From Conidiobolus coronatus NRRL 28638 (Eukaryota; Entomophthoromycota; Entomophthoromycetes; Entomophthorales; Conidiobolaceae), in assembly GCA_001566745.1 (NCBI GenBank), contig KQ964425.1, forward strand, positions 247,289 through 276,638: a DNA stretch of 29,350 nt, in the 5' to 3' direction. Position 1 is the first letter of the stretch. Each line of letters opens with the position of its first letter. A model generated the notes under the pieces. The model searched no databases. It had not been told where the DNA came from and saw only the letters and a list, made by a program, of their open reading frames with translations. The position numbers and the translations under genes were made by a program. Positions 11,423 to 21,365 of this stretch are shown in pieces.

Positions 11423-12475
11423 ATGAAAGACATACGCCAGATAATACCTATTATTAAAAACTTTTATCTTGGGATGGATATTGGATTATTGACTGATGGT
11501 ATTCATATCCCCCAGCTAACACCTGAGTTTGATACTTTTTCAATTCAGGGTAACTTAACTGTTAATTCACAGTCTGCTAGACAGATTAAAGGAATAACGG
11601 TACAATTCCTAGGCACTATTGACAGATTAAAGACTACTCTTTCAAATAATCAAAAGTCTGTTGTAATAGAAAATCAGATGCAATTATTACAAGAACCTAC
11701 TAAAATCACTCCAGGTAACTCAACCTTCGCTTTTGAACTAGCTCTCCCCAGATCCCTGCCACCAAGCATGAAATCCGAGCTCTTCAAGCTAAAGTACACA
11801 ATAACGGCTATTGTAGAGTGTGATGATCATAGATTTAGTCACAAAGTACCCGTTCAAGTATTTAACCCTCATTTGGCCCCTCATCAGGAAATGAGACAAA
11901 ACTTCTATGAACACTCAGGTTCAGCAGGCAATTTAATAGACTATAATATTCAATTTTCAAAAAGGTTCTTCGCTATTGATGAAATGGTAAATTTTAGAGT
12001 AAATGTTTTACCTCAACAGAATGTTACTATGAACTATATAACCGCTAGATTGCTTCAAAAAGTAGTTATCTACAGCGATTCCAACAGATTAACGCAAGCA
12101 GAGCTTCCTCAAATGACTATCCTTAGCAAGGATAGCTACATGTTCTACGATCAACAACCCTCTCATACAATGAACTTCCACTTACCAATTAGTGAAAGAA
12201 GACTTAAAAAATTCCTTTTACCAACGGTAGACTCCACCTACTTCGAAATTAGACACACTATCCAAATACTCATTAATTATCAAGTCTGGAACTCATCTAC
12301 TTCAAAAGTTTGTCTCCTTCAAATACCTGTAGGCGTTTCAACTGAATCAAATACCTCAATCTTGGAAAGTCTACCCAATTATGAAGAGTTCAGAAATTCT
12401 ACATATATTCCAAACTCTGAATTACCACCTATTTATACTAACTTCAACGCTAGACCAATTTCTGTAAGTTTTTGA
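11423..12475 (+). CDS. Arrestin-like protein with internal PPxY and extended tail (a4, subfamily A)
   Basis: 350-residue single-exon gene opening MKDIRQI. It shares subfamily A marks with a1: LLTDGIxxPQLTxEFDTFS, LPRSLPPS, KRFF, MNYITARLLQKV and LLPTVDSxYFE. Both arrestin lobes are present: N lobe from about residue 20 to 150, C lobe from about 165 to 310. LPNY is at 317-320 and PPIY at 335-338. Unlike its paralogs, which stop two or three residues after the motif, a4 carries 12 further residues (TNFNARPISVSF). The DNA coding this tail contains GTAAGT, a consensus 5' splice site, paired with CTTACAG after the stop. The 33-base interval would be very short for an intron and splicing would only trade one short tail for another, so I annotate the unspliced form. 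Predicted role: cytosolic Rsp5/Nedd4-type ligase adaptor, cargo unknown. Confidence 0.87.
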   Translation: MKDIRQIIPIIKNFYLGMDIGLLTDGIHIPQLTPEFDTFSIQGNLTVNSQSARQIKGITVQFLGTIDRLKTTLSNNQKSVVIENQMQLLQEPTKITPGNSTFAFELALPRSLPPSMKSELFKLKYTITAIVECDDHRFSHKVPVQVFNPHLAPHQEMRQNFYEHSGSAGNLIDYNIQFSKRFFAIDEMVNFRVNVLPQQNVTMNYITARLLQKVVIYSDSNRLTQAELPQMTILSKDSYMFYDQQPSHTMNFHLPISERRLKKFLLPTVDSTYFEIRHTIQILINYQVWNSSTSKVCLLQIPVGVSTESNTSILESLPNYEEFRNSTYIPNSELPPIYTNFNARPISVSF

Positions 12476-12496
12476 TCTTGATATATATACTTACAG
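12462..12496. other. Inverted repeat at the a4 stop codon
   Basis: CTGTAAGT and ACTTACAG are exact reverse complements separated by 19 bases, with the a4 TGA in the loop. They could form an RNA hairpin at the 3' end of the message. The arms also happen to be perfect splice-donor and splice-acceptor look-alikes. Confidence 0.5.
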
Positions 12497-13199
12497 CGCA
12501 TATTTTAATTGTAAATAATATTAATTAATAATAAAATAAAATTCAATATCAAAGTATTAGTCTAGTTATTTTTGTAATTATTTGCTCTTTTGAAGTAATT
12601 TGAGATGTAAAAATGGTTGTGCTAAGTATCATTATACATCATTTTTACATTTAAAACTTAAATTTAGAAAATTAGTGGATATTATATTACAATAAAACAT
12701 AAGAATGTATTTTTGCATATGTGACCAATAATGTATATTGACAACATTGATTTAATCTGTCTAGATTGGTTTTTAAATGTAAAAATAATAAATAATAAAA
12801 GTATGTTTCTATATTTACTTATATAAAGCTTAAAATTAAATATAAATAACGTGAGATATATACCTTCAATAATAATTTATAATACATAAAATACTGTATA
12901 TAAGTAGACTACAAAATCCGATATAAGCTTTAAAGTATAATAACCGAGTTAATTTTCATTTAAGAAGCTTTATTGGCTTAATATTACGCAGCTATGACAT
13001 CATAACATTATTAACAGAATTTAATGTGAAAATATAAAAAAAACATAAAAATCGTAGTTTTAATTATATAATTGTCAAGTTCTTATCTGTGTTAATAAAT
13101 ATAAATGTTATAAGGATATAATTTAAATAAAAATTAATCGAAGTTTTAATTGGCATTATTGTTAATCTAAGCATATAGCGATCTTATACAAAGCATATA

Positions 13200-13457
13200 T
13201 GAGAGGTTCTGGTTAAAACGAGGAAATTTTGTCCTAAATTTGAATGGTAAATTTACAATATTTGATATTTACACGATTAAAACTTATTAAACAACTTCTT
13301 TTATTAGTTAATATTTTTAATACAGTGTTCTAATATGATATTATTAACTCTTCTCTTTTGTTTAATTTCTATATATGATATTAACTCGATTATATTAAAG
13401 TTTAAATTTTGAACAGAGTTCACAGATAATTTGAGCCAAGTTAGCCACAATCGCACA
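13200..13457 (+). mobile_element. MITE copy B (TA-flanked, about 260 bp)
   Basis: The left end reads TGAGAGGTTCTGGTTAAAAC followed by GAGGAAATTTTGTCC. The decayed right end reads AGTTAGCCACAATCGCACA, matching the family end AGTTAACCAGAATCACTCA with several changes. TA flanks both ends. Length and interior match the other copies. It has no ORF. The damaged right end marks it as an older copy. Confidence 0.75.
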
Positions 13458-13889
13458 TATTTTAAGTAGCTATACTATATTGTTATTGACTGTTCAAGAC
13501 ATGCTATAAATTTTTATATTCTAAGGATTAATTATTGGGCTCTTATTTATTTTTATGATATATTAAATACACTTGAGTATAATCAGAATGGTGGTACATG
13601 CAGAATTAATTTGTATTTATTTTAAAGATTCTTATTTGAATATCATATAATTATATACAGTTTACCAAAAAATGCTTATTATTAGCATCGTTAATACCTA
13701 TTTTTCATCATCAAATTATTATATGATGGAAATTTGTAAAGTAAATTCATTTTAAATTCGAAGAATTTGTCAAGGTTTATAATTACTAACTTTGGCCTAA
13801 GTAGTCAATCTCTTGAATTCTACTGATAAATATATGCTTCTAGATAAGATGTATATTATTCATAAAAATCTTCTTATATTTATAAAATA

Positions 13890-14150
13890 TGAGAGGTTCT
13901 GCTTAATTTGATTTAAATTTGTGTGAACTCAGTTCAAAATTTTAACTTTAAAACAAGCTAGTTATTATCTTATATATCCATTGTTTAAAAAAGAAAACTT
14001 CAAAATAATAAACTGAAATACTATATTACCAAAAATATTTAAAAAAATTGATTCCTTAATACGCTATTTATTATAATAATTGAAAAAAATTTAAACTCGC
14101 CCTATAAAAAATTTTGGACAAATTTTCCTCGCTTTAACCAGAATCACTCA
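13890..14150 (-). mobile_element. MITE copy C (TA-flanked, about 260 bp)
   Basis: The left end reads TGAGAGGTTCTGCTTAATTTG and the right end CGCTTTAACCAGAATCACTCA, with TA on each side. Its order of internal blocks is reversed relative to copy B, so B and C form a large inverted pair separated by about 430 bases. No coding capacity. Confidence 0.8.
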
Positions 14151-14727
14151 TATAGACATTATATAAAGCTATTAAAATAATAACTAATCTTTACTTTCTT
14201 ACTGCTATAAGATAAAAGTGGATGAGTAGAAAAATAATAAAATTTAATTCCTATTATTTGAAAATTGCTATCTTTCAATGACACTACACATGATTAATTT
14301 AAAAATGTGTATTATTTCAGATATTAAGTTAATTCAAAATACTACATAATGTTAGCTTGGTAATAATAATTAAAATACATAAAAACACCAAAATTTTACA
14401 CACTAAAATAAATGTTTATTGGAGTGTGTAATGTTTTATATAACTTCTCAAATTTATGGAACCACTTATAAATTTAACTGTACTTTAGATTGCACATAAT
14501 TTTTAATATATCAAAAAACTTTATATTAGATTTTTCTTATTGAATGTTTGAGATTAAGAATGATTTGAGTATGAGTTTGATATTATATAATAATTTTTTG
14601 AATATCATCTATAAATTATGATGTTGATGCTCTATTCAAACTGAGTTATATATACTTAACGCTTTTAGTAACATGTTTGAGTCAGAAATGTATTATTTAA
14701 TGATTATATTGATTGGATGAGGATGAA

Positions 14728-14756
14728 ATGCATACACACTGGATCCAGTTATGCAT
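14728..14756. promoter_or_regulatory. Long palindrome upstream of a5
   Basis: A perfect 12-base palindrome, ACTGGATCCAGT, is flanked by ATGCATA on the left and its complement TATGCAT on the right, with one 3-base interruption. It stands out in AT-rich DNA. It lies about 345 bases before the a5 ATG and could be a dimeric-factor site or a cruciform-forming sequence; no function can be shown. Confidence 0.4.
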
Positions 14757-15047
14757 GGATTTGAAGTAAGGATTAGCTGTATATTTATACTATATAAAAA
14801 TAAAATAACATTTTTAAGAAAAGCTTTCAATAGTCATTATATGTATGCGCAAATTAAAAATGCTCCTAAAATTCAAAGATCAGCGTTTTAAAAGATATTG
14901 AAACTTTTCATTGTCATGAAACTGATAAAGTTTGTAGTGTATTAATTAATAATGACATAATTACAATAATATTCAGTCTCAGTTAAATTGAAAGTTAATT
15001 AATAGTTTTATATGCTAATTATTAGTAAATTAATTTAATTTAAATAA

Positions 15048-15055
15048 TATAAATA
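15048..15055 (+). promoter_or_regulatory. TATA box of a5
   Basis: TATAAATA begins 53 bases before the ATG at 15101. This supports the downstream ATG as the true start. Confidence 0.55.
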
Positions 15056-15100
15056 TAGCATCAACCTTAATTTAAAAAACATTTGCTAAATTTTTATTAT

Positions 15101-16141
15101 ATGTTTAAAAAATTAAAAAAATTGGTTAATTTACTAACTGAGCAAGATATCAAGCTAGGTTTAGAGTTATTAAGTGGAGATATTATAGTACCTAGAATAT
15201 CTGAGGAATTTAAACTCTTTTCTATTCAAGGGAGCTTAATATTAGATTCAGCAGTTTTAAAATGTATTAACAGTATATCAATCCATTTTAACTGCATCTT
15301 AGATAATTTCGATGAAAGAAATTTAGATAAACAAAGATTATATATAACCCATAGCCAGCTAGAGTTATTAAATAAGCCAATTGAGATTTGCGCTGGTACT
15401 TCGGCATTTGGGTTTGAATTAGCGCTTCCAAGATCCTTACCATCAAGTGTAAATTCCTCGTTGTTTAATTTAAAGTACATATTAACTGCATTTGTAGAGT
15501 TCAAGGATAATATTAAGCTAACAAAAAACCTATCTATAAAAGTTTTCAATGGCTATCTCTTGCCAAATAGCGACCTTTGGTCAAATTATTATGAAGATTC
15601 TGGGTCTATTTACGAGTTTATAGACTGGAAAATAGACTTTCTCTCTAGAATATTTAATATTGACGAGTTTATAAATTTTAAATTTAGGCTAGAGCCTTTA
15701 ATCGGTACTTCAATAAGTGTTTTAACTGCTACGCTTGTGCAAGAATTGCTAATATTTCCAAATACAACTGACTTGGTTAATGATACAAGGTTAAAGCCTA
15801 AATCCGAATTTGTGAGTCAATGGTTATATAATATAACTAACCAATATGCTTGCAATAATCTTGAAATTCACTTGCCTATTACCAGTAAATCACCTAATAC
15901 TAATCCAATAATATTACCTACAATGAAAACCGAGCACTTTGAAATAACTCATAAAATTCAAATTCAAGTTGATTGTATACCTTACAGTGAATTTTTGAAC
16001 AGAAGTTTTATAATAGATATACCCATAGCTATAACTTCAAGTTCTAAAGACTTTGGCGATATTGATTTACCAAACTATGGTATTGATAAAAATTCTAGTT
16101 GCATTCCGTTTAAAGAGCTTCCACCGATTTACTCTCACTGA
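15101..16141 (+). CDS. Arrestin-like protein with C-terminal PPxY (a5, subfamily B)
   Basis: 346 residues from the ATG at 15101, which begins MFKKLKKLV in line with the MFKDLK start of its relatives. The open frame runs 18 bases further upstream only through a TTG codon, so the earlier start is not used. The N lobe has VPRISEEFKLFSIQGSLILDS and FGFELALPRSLPSSVNSS, then FNLKYILTA. The C lobe has DWKIDFLSRIFNIDEF and HFEITHKIQIQVD. LPNY is at 323-326 and PPIY at 341-344. Stop is TGA. It is more diverged than a3 or a6: the N-lobe strand has Cys in HFNCILDN where others have FNGNLDN, and the variable C-lobe loop differs. Probable role: ubiquitin-ligase adaptor for membrane cargo. Confidence 0.86.
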   Translation: MFKKLKKLVNLLTEQDIKLGLELLSGDIIVPRISEEFKLFSIQGSLILDSAVLKCINSISIHFNCILDNFDERNLDKQRLYITHSQLELLNKPIEICAGTSAFGFELALPRSLPSSVNSSLFNLKYILTAFVEFKDNIKLTKNLSIKVFNGYLLPNSDLWSNYYEDSGSIYEFIDWKIDFLSRIFNIDEFINFKFRLEPLIGTSISVLTATLVQELLIFPNTTDLVNDTRLKPKSEFVSQWLYNITNQYACNNLEIHLPITSKSPNTNPIILPTMKTEHFEITHKIQIQVDCIPYSEFLNRSFIIDIPIAITSSSKDFGDIDLPNYGIDKNSSCIPFKELPPIYSH

Positions 16142-17828
16142 TATTAGGAAGCATTTATTATATTAATTGGATTTAATAATAAACTTCTTAAATTGAATCC
16201 TATTTCATCCACTATTCATTGGTTTATATAAATCTTAAGCTAGTATATATAAAAATTTTAAATTAACTATTCATATTGGTTAAATTTGTTTCTATTAATA
16301 GCAAAACTTGCTAAAATTTGAACACGATTTTGTATATATCCTAGTTATTCCTCATAAATTAAAAGTTTGTGCAATACTGGAAGCTATAATTGCCTATTTT
16401 CCATATTTTCGTACTCAAAGATCGATTTTAGGCATATTCCGGGTTAAAATTATTGAGCATAAAGTAATATAAGCACATAAATATTTCAAAAATAAATTCT
16501 TTTCTTAAATAGGAAGCTAATATAAGTTGTTCCTAAATGTAGATTTCACACTCGGCCTTTAATATAACATACTAAAAGTAATAATAAAGATTTATTGCAT
16601 AAGTACCCGATTTTAGCCATTTATCGCTTAATTTGCATCAATAAATAATAATAATACGCTAAATTTTATTAATATTCACATAGATGTTCAATTTAACCAT
16701 TTGAATTTAAAATTAATTACTTTTTATCGCCGGTTTAATCCAATATTATAATTATTAGCTTATTTTATATTATTGCTTAAATAACAAATAGTTTTGAAAA
16801 CATTTTGAGAAATTTGATCATGTATCTTATAAATATTTGAGTTTAAAGATATATTTTTAAACATACATACTAAAAATTAAATTTTAGACTATATACCAAA
16901 TAATTTTATTTATCTAAATAAGATCCAGCTAGTAAGATATACATGATTGCTATTTGCAATAATATATAACTTTGCTGTGACTGTGATAATACAGTTTTTT
17001 CATTTCTAATATAATATACTCTAGTCTAATTTTAGTAATTTTTAAATTTAAATTATTTTCCCTCTTATATTAAAATATGGGCGTGATTAAATTGTATTAT
17101 ATAATATGTAAACAACTAGTTTACAAAAAGATTCTAATCATTCTATATTATTCTATATTCTTACTAGAACTCACTCCTTTACATACTCCAAATTTTCTTT
17201 TTTAGAATGAATTCTAATAGTATTTTGTCAGGGATTTAAGGGTAAAATTAATTTATCCTCTTTTTAACATAATCCATCCAATATATTTTCCATTGATTTA
17301 TGTTGGGATTCTTGTTTATTATCAAGATAGCTGATGTTGAGTATACTCGCAAAGCATTTATTAGATCTGATTAATAGATGTAGATCTATTGTTAGCATAA
17401 AATAGTAGAATATGTTATTTATTATCGGTTATATATTTTTGATGAGATTAAAACTTAATGAGAATATATTCAAATTTGCGGAGTTTACCGGGTAAATAAT
17501 AATAATATATTACTACTAGTTAAATCTTCTAAAACTAACACTTCGCTTATGCTTTTGATATATATTCATCACGGCCCTAATTACATTTAAATTTAAACAA
17601 AAATAAAAAATCATTAGCTAATTAATATATATCATATATTGGATAAAAATCTTTTTTATTTAATCATTTACGGGACAAAGTGTAGAGACTTGGCAAGCCC
17701 TAACTCATTTATCCACGATTCCTTAAAATTTATCCAGATTATTATTTGATTACTAATTATCTATAAATAGAGAGTAGTAGTCCTAAATAAGCAGTATATA
17801 CTAATAATTATTAAATTATAGAAAAGAA
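16142..17828. other. Intergenic region between a5 and a6
   Basis: AT-rich spacer of about 1.7 kb. Two GGGTAA motifs lie toward the a6 end (17240-17245 and 17489-17495, the second within TTACCGGGTAA), followed by the a6 TATA box. No gene remnants or MITE ends are visible. Confidence 0.5.
17762..17770 (+). promoter_or_regulatory. TATA box of a6
   Basis: TATAAATAG begins 67 bases before the a6 ATG and is identical to the boxes of a2 and a4. Confidence 0.6.
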
Positions 17829-18890
17829 ATGTTTAAAGATTTGAAACAGATGGTTAGCTCATTATCTCAAAATGATGTTAAAGTTAACATAGAGCTGTTA
17901 TCGAGCGATATTGTGGTACCTAGGATGAGCGAAGAGTTTGAGCAGTTTTCGGTTCAGGGTAATTTAACAATCAATTCGTCAATAACAAAGCGTGTCAAGA
18001 ACATTAGTATTCAATTTAACGGTAACTTGGATAATCATAAAGATGGAGTCTTTGAGCATCAAAAATCTGCTATATTCCATAATCAATTAGAGTTAATAAG
18101 CGGACCAATTGAAATATCTGTAGGCAGCTCGGTATTTGGATTTGAATTAGCACTCCCAAGAACCCTCCCGTCAAGCGTAAATTCCAAGGTATTCAAGCTA
18201 AAATATACGCTAACCGCCCACATAATATTTAAAGATAACTCAAAAATAACGAGAGAGCTGTTCGTAAAAGTTTACAATGCCCACCTCTCACCACATCGTG
18301 AAATTCATCAATATCACTACGAAAACTCTGGTACTGTATTAGATTTGTTAGATTGGGAAATACAATTTCCTTCACGCTTATTTAACCTAGGAGATAATGC
18401 AAGCTTTATATTTAATTTAAAGCCTAAAAAAGGAGTTATAGCTAGCATTGTAACAGCTAAACTATTACAAAAGACTCTGATATACCCAAATTCAACTGAT
18501 TTGAGTAGTAACACTGAAAACGAAGAAATAAGGTCGATTAATCAAGTAATTAGTCAGGATAGCTTCTACATAGCTAACAAGTACTTAGATAGTAGTATTG
18601 AGTTTAACTTGCCAATTTCTGGAAAAGCCCCAATCAATGGCAAATCATTAGCGATACCTACTATGGATACTCAGTACTTTGCAATATCGCATAGAATTCA
18701 TATTCAATTAGACTATACAGAACTTAAAACTTATGATACTAAAATTTGTAATTTGGTAATACCTATTGGAATAGCTAGTGATTTGGGTAAACTTGGAGGT
18801 AATGAGCTACTTCCTAATTATGATAGTTTTGCTTTAAATTCTACTTGTTTACCAGCTAGAGAACTACCGCCTGTCTACTCTAATGTATAA
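17829..18890 (+). CDS. Arrestin-like protein with C-terminal PPxY (a6, subfamily B)
   Basis: 353-residue intact single-exon gene starting MFKDLKQMV. Landmarks: VPRMSEEFEQFSVQGNLTINS at 30-50, IQFNGNLDN at 61-69, FGFELALPRTLPSSVNSK at 103-120, an ENSGTVLDLLDWEIQFPSRLFNLGD block near 165-189, KPKKGVIASIVTAKLLQK near 198-215, and an Asn/Glu-rich variable loop up to SINQVISQDSFY. LPNY is at 328-331 and PPVY at 347-350, with Val where most paralogs have Ile; the position is the free x of the motif. It is the closest relative of the adjacent pseudogene psi-a7, with which it shares recognisable 3' flanking sequence, so the two arose by tandem duplication. Probable role: adaptor between membrane cargo and an Rsp5/Nedd4-type ligase. 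Confidence 0.88.
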   Translation: MFKDLKQMVSSLSQNDVKVNIELLSSDIVVPRMSEEFEQFSVQGNLTINSSITKRVKNISIQFNGNLDNHKDGVFEHQKSAIFHNQLELISGPIEISVGSSVFGFELALPRTLPSSVNSKVFKLKYTLTAHIIFKDNSKITRELFVKVYNAHLSPHREIHQYHYENSGTVLDLLDWEIQFPSRLFNLGDNASFIFNLKPKKGVIASIVTAKLLQKTLIYPNSTDLSSNTENEEIRSINQVISQDSFYIANKYLDSSIEFNLPISGKAPINGKSLAIPTMDTQYFAISHRIHIQLDYTELKTYDTKICNLVIPIGIASDLGKLGGNELLPNYDSFALNSTCLPARELPPVYSNV

Positions 18891-19855
18891 AAATAACATA
18901 TTTTAATCTTTATACATCACTTTATTATGTAAATAATATTAATAAAAAACTTTTTCACGAATCAAAAATATCCTAACTTTTGCATTTTATTAGTCAAATC
19001 TAGATCAAATTAGTCATAACTAAAATAATATAATTAACCCTTGAATTACTAAATGAGTTATAATAGGTATATATGGATTGTTTATTTGGAAGAATTCATT
19101 ATTTTAATATATTAAAAAAGTGGTTTAATAGTACTCATAGAGTTACTATTATCGATTAGATTTTTTTGATTGTTTTATATGGTAAACAGGGTATAAATAT
19201 TAATTAATAGCTTATATAAGACTTAGTAGTTTAATTAAAGATTTTTAAAGCTTTTGTTTTACTCATAATACTCACTCAAAACTTTTGCATATAAAGAAAT
19301 AGATATTCAAAACTGAATACTTAAGATAGCTAGACAAACTTAACACTATAATTTTTAAACTTTATAACTTGTTAGTTTGTGGATGATGCTAAAATAAATT
19401 TTGCAAATAATTCTAAAATTTTCAAATTAATCTCGAATGAGCTAAAACTCAAATAAATAATATTTCAGCTTGCTTTAAGTATTTTTCAGTTTTTTGATAT
19501 TGTTATAGTAAGTAAGCAGCTTTTGATGCAACTGAATTATGATTGCTATTGAAATTCAGAAAAACTGCCATCCCATTTAATCCATAGTAATACTAATAAA
19601 ATAGAATTGTTAGTACTTATATATTTAAGAAAGATTTTTAATATTAAATTAGATATATGTTATAACAATAGTAAAAAATAAACTGATTAATATAATTAAT
19701 GAGTATAAAATCATAGATTTGCAAGTTATTAAAAATTTATCATATTAGTTATAATCTGATAAATATAATCTGAATAGATAATCTATTGTAATATTATGTA
19801 AACGAGACACTAGTTAAGTCAGCTTGATTATTTCTATATTTTATCAATTAATATA

Positions 19856-20380
19856 TGAGTGATTCTGGTTTAATCGAGGAAAATTTGTCCTAAATTTTTT
19901 ATAGGACAAATCTACAATATTTTTGTTTTTTATATGTTCAAATCGTATAAAAAATTTCTCTTGTTAGTTAAAACTAACATAACCTCGTTTTATATGATAT
20001 TATAAGTTAATCTCTTTTAAATAACTACTATAAATACTAATAACTTGGTTATATGAAAGATTCTAGTTAAAACGGGGACAAATTTGACCAAAATTTTTTA
20101 TATGGATTATTTGAAATATTATTGATTTTTAGTTGCTTAAAGCTTATTAAAGAGTATCTTTTATTACATAAAGTTTATAATATAATATTTTAATATGCTT
20201 TTATTATCAATTCTCTATCAAATAATTATTATACAAGATGAAAACTCGACTATAAAAAATTAAAATTTTAAACTGAGCTCATACAAAATTTGAACCAAGT
20301 TAACTAGAATTACTCATATTATTGTTAAAATTTAGAACTGAGCTCATACAAAACTGAATCAAATTAACCAGAATTACTCA
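19856..20380 (+). mobile_element. MITE copy D, outer element split by an inserted MITE
   Basis: The left end TGAGTGATTCTGGTTTAA is at 19856 and the right end TTAACCAGAATTACTCA at 20380, each flanked by TA. Removing the inner element (20054-20316) and one TA leaves about 260 bases, the normal length of the family. The healed join AACTTGGTTATATTGTTAAA then lines up with copy B (AACTCGATTATATTAAAGTT). This shows that the inner copy landed precisely at a TA inside an existing copy. Confidence 0.82.
20054..20316 (+). mobile_element. MITE copy D2, nested inside copy D
   Basis: The left end is TGAAAGATTCTAGTTAAAAC and the right end AGTTAACTAGAATTACTCA, with TA duplicated on both sides (20052-20053 and 20317-20318). 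It is 263 bases long and in the same orientation as the host copy. No ORF. It must be younger than the outer element. Confidence 0.82.
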
Positions 20381-21310
20381 TATAATACTTTTTATTTTTA
20401 TATGTCTTAAAACATGTTTAATATAAATTAACATAATTAATCTATCTAAATAGATAAAAATAGTTTTAATAATTTACACAATTAAATCTAGTAAAAATGG
20501 CATTTGTTATTGTGTAAATAATATAATTTTTTTGATTTTTTCGCTTTATTACTAAAATAATAAATGAAGCCGAACTCGTCCTCTTTCCTAGTTTGTATTT
20601 TAGTTAATACCAAAATTGATTTTAAATAAATTGCAATTAATTTGTACCATCAATTTTATACATAAAAAAATTAATAGATATTTTGATTAAAGATATAGAT
20701 TTATCTACAGCGATGGTATATTTATATAACATTTATACTGTATCAACTGTTAGTTATATATATAAATTTACAATAAACTCTCTATAAAAATGTTACATTA
20801 TTATACAATATAATAACGGATTTTGATTGGCTTATAATTATGAATGATAATTTGATTGGTTTTAAGTTTTCAAATTAGTGATGAAACTATTTTTCAAATA
20901 GGAGAAATTTGCATATAAATGGCCTATCGCTAATTTTATTATGTAAGTTTAATTTTGATCTAGTGATATAGAACTTAAAATTTCTAAAATATTCGAATTT
21001 TTATAATTTTTGTGAATTTGGAAAGCTATAAACTATCTACATTACATATATCAATCAGAGGCATTTAAAAATAGTAATATGAATTAAACAAAATATGTAT
21101 AAAAAAGCTATAAGGTCAATTTTTATGATACCAAGCCATATTTAGAGACGCTGTGCATAACGCTTGAGACATGAATAAATATAAACCAACTTTCGCGATA
21201 TAGCCCATAAATACACAGCTTGAGTTCTAGAATAATGAAATTCGCAGTTTTTAATAATTATTTTAATTTTTATATCAGGTGTTCCTGATTTATACTACAG
21301 ATTTTCATAC

Positions 21311-21320
21311 TATAAAATAG
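21311..21320 (+). promoter_or_regulatory. TATA box of pseudogene psi-a7
   Basis: TATAAAATAG begins 55 bases before the lost start codon, at the usual family spacing. The promoter core has therefore outlived the coding frame. Confidence 0.5.
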
Positions 21321-21365
21321 GGTTAAATCAACTAATTTCAAATTTAATTTGTAAATTATAAAAAG

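Larger units (their letters stand above)
12476..15100. other. Intergenic region between a4 and a5
   Basis: About 2.6 kb of AT-rich DNA. It contains two MITE copies in opposite orientation (13200-13457 and 13890-14150), a long palindrome at 14728-14756 and the a5 TATA box. Nothing in the remaining sequence resembles the local gene families. Confidence 0.5.
18891..21365. other. Intergenic region between a6 and pseudogene psi-a7
   Basis: About 2.5 kb. The first 250 bases are related to the 3' flank of psi-a7 and so belong to the duplicated unit. A nested pair of MITEs occupies 19856-20380. The TATA box of psi-a7 lies near the right edge. The rest shows no recognisable content. Confidence 0.5.

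Noticed and set aside
15083-15100. Upstream start of a5 at 15083
   Set aside because: The codon is TTG, and the next ATG at 15101 matches the MFK start of all relatives and the TATA spacing.
15226-15549. Minus-strand ORF inside a5
   Set aside because: It is antisense to a conserved coding region, with no signature of its own. The same applies to 18317-18514, 21853-22074, 26223-26426 and 27994-28212.
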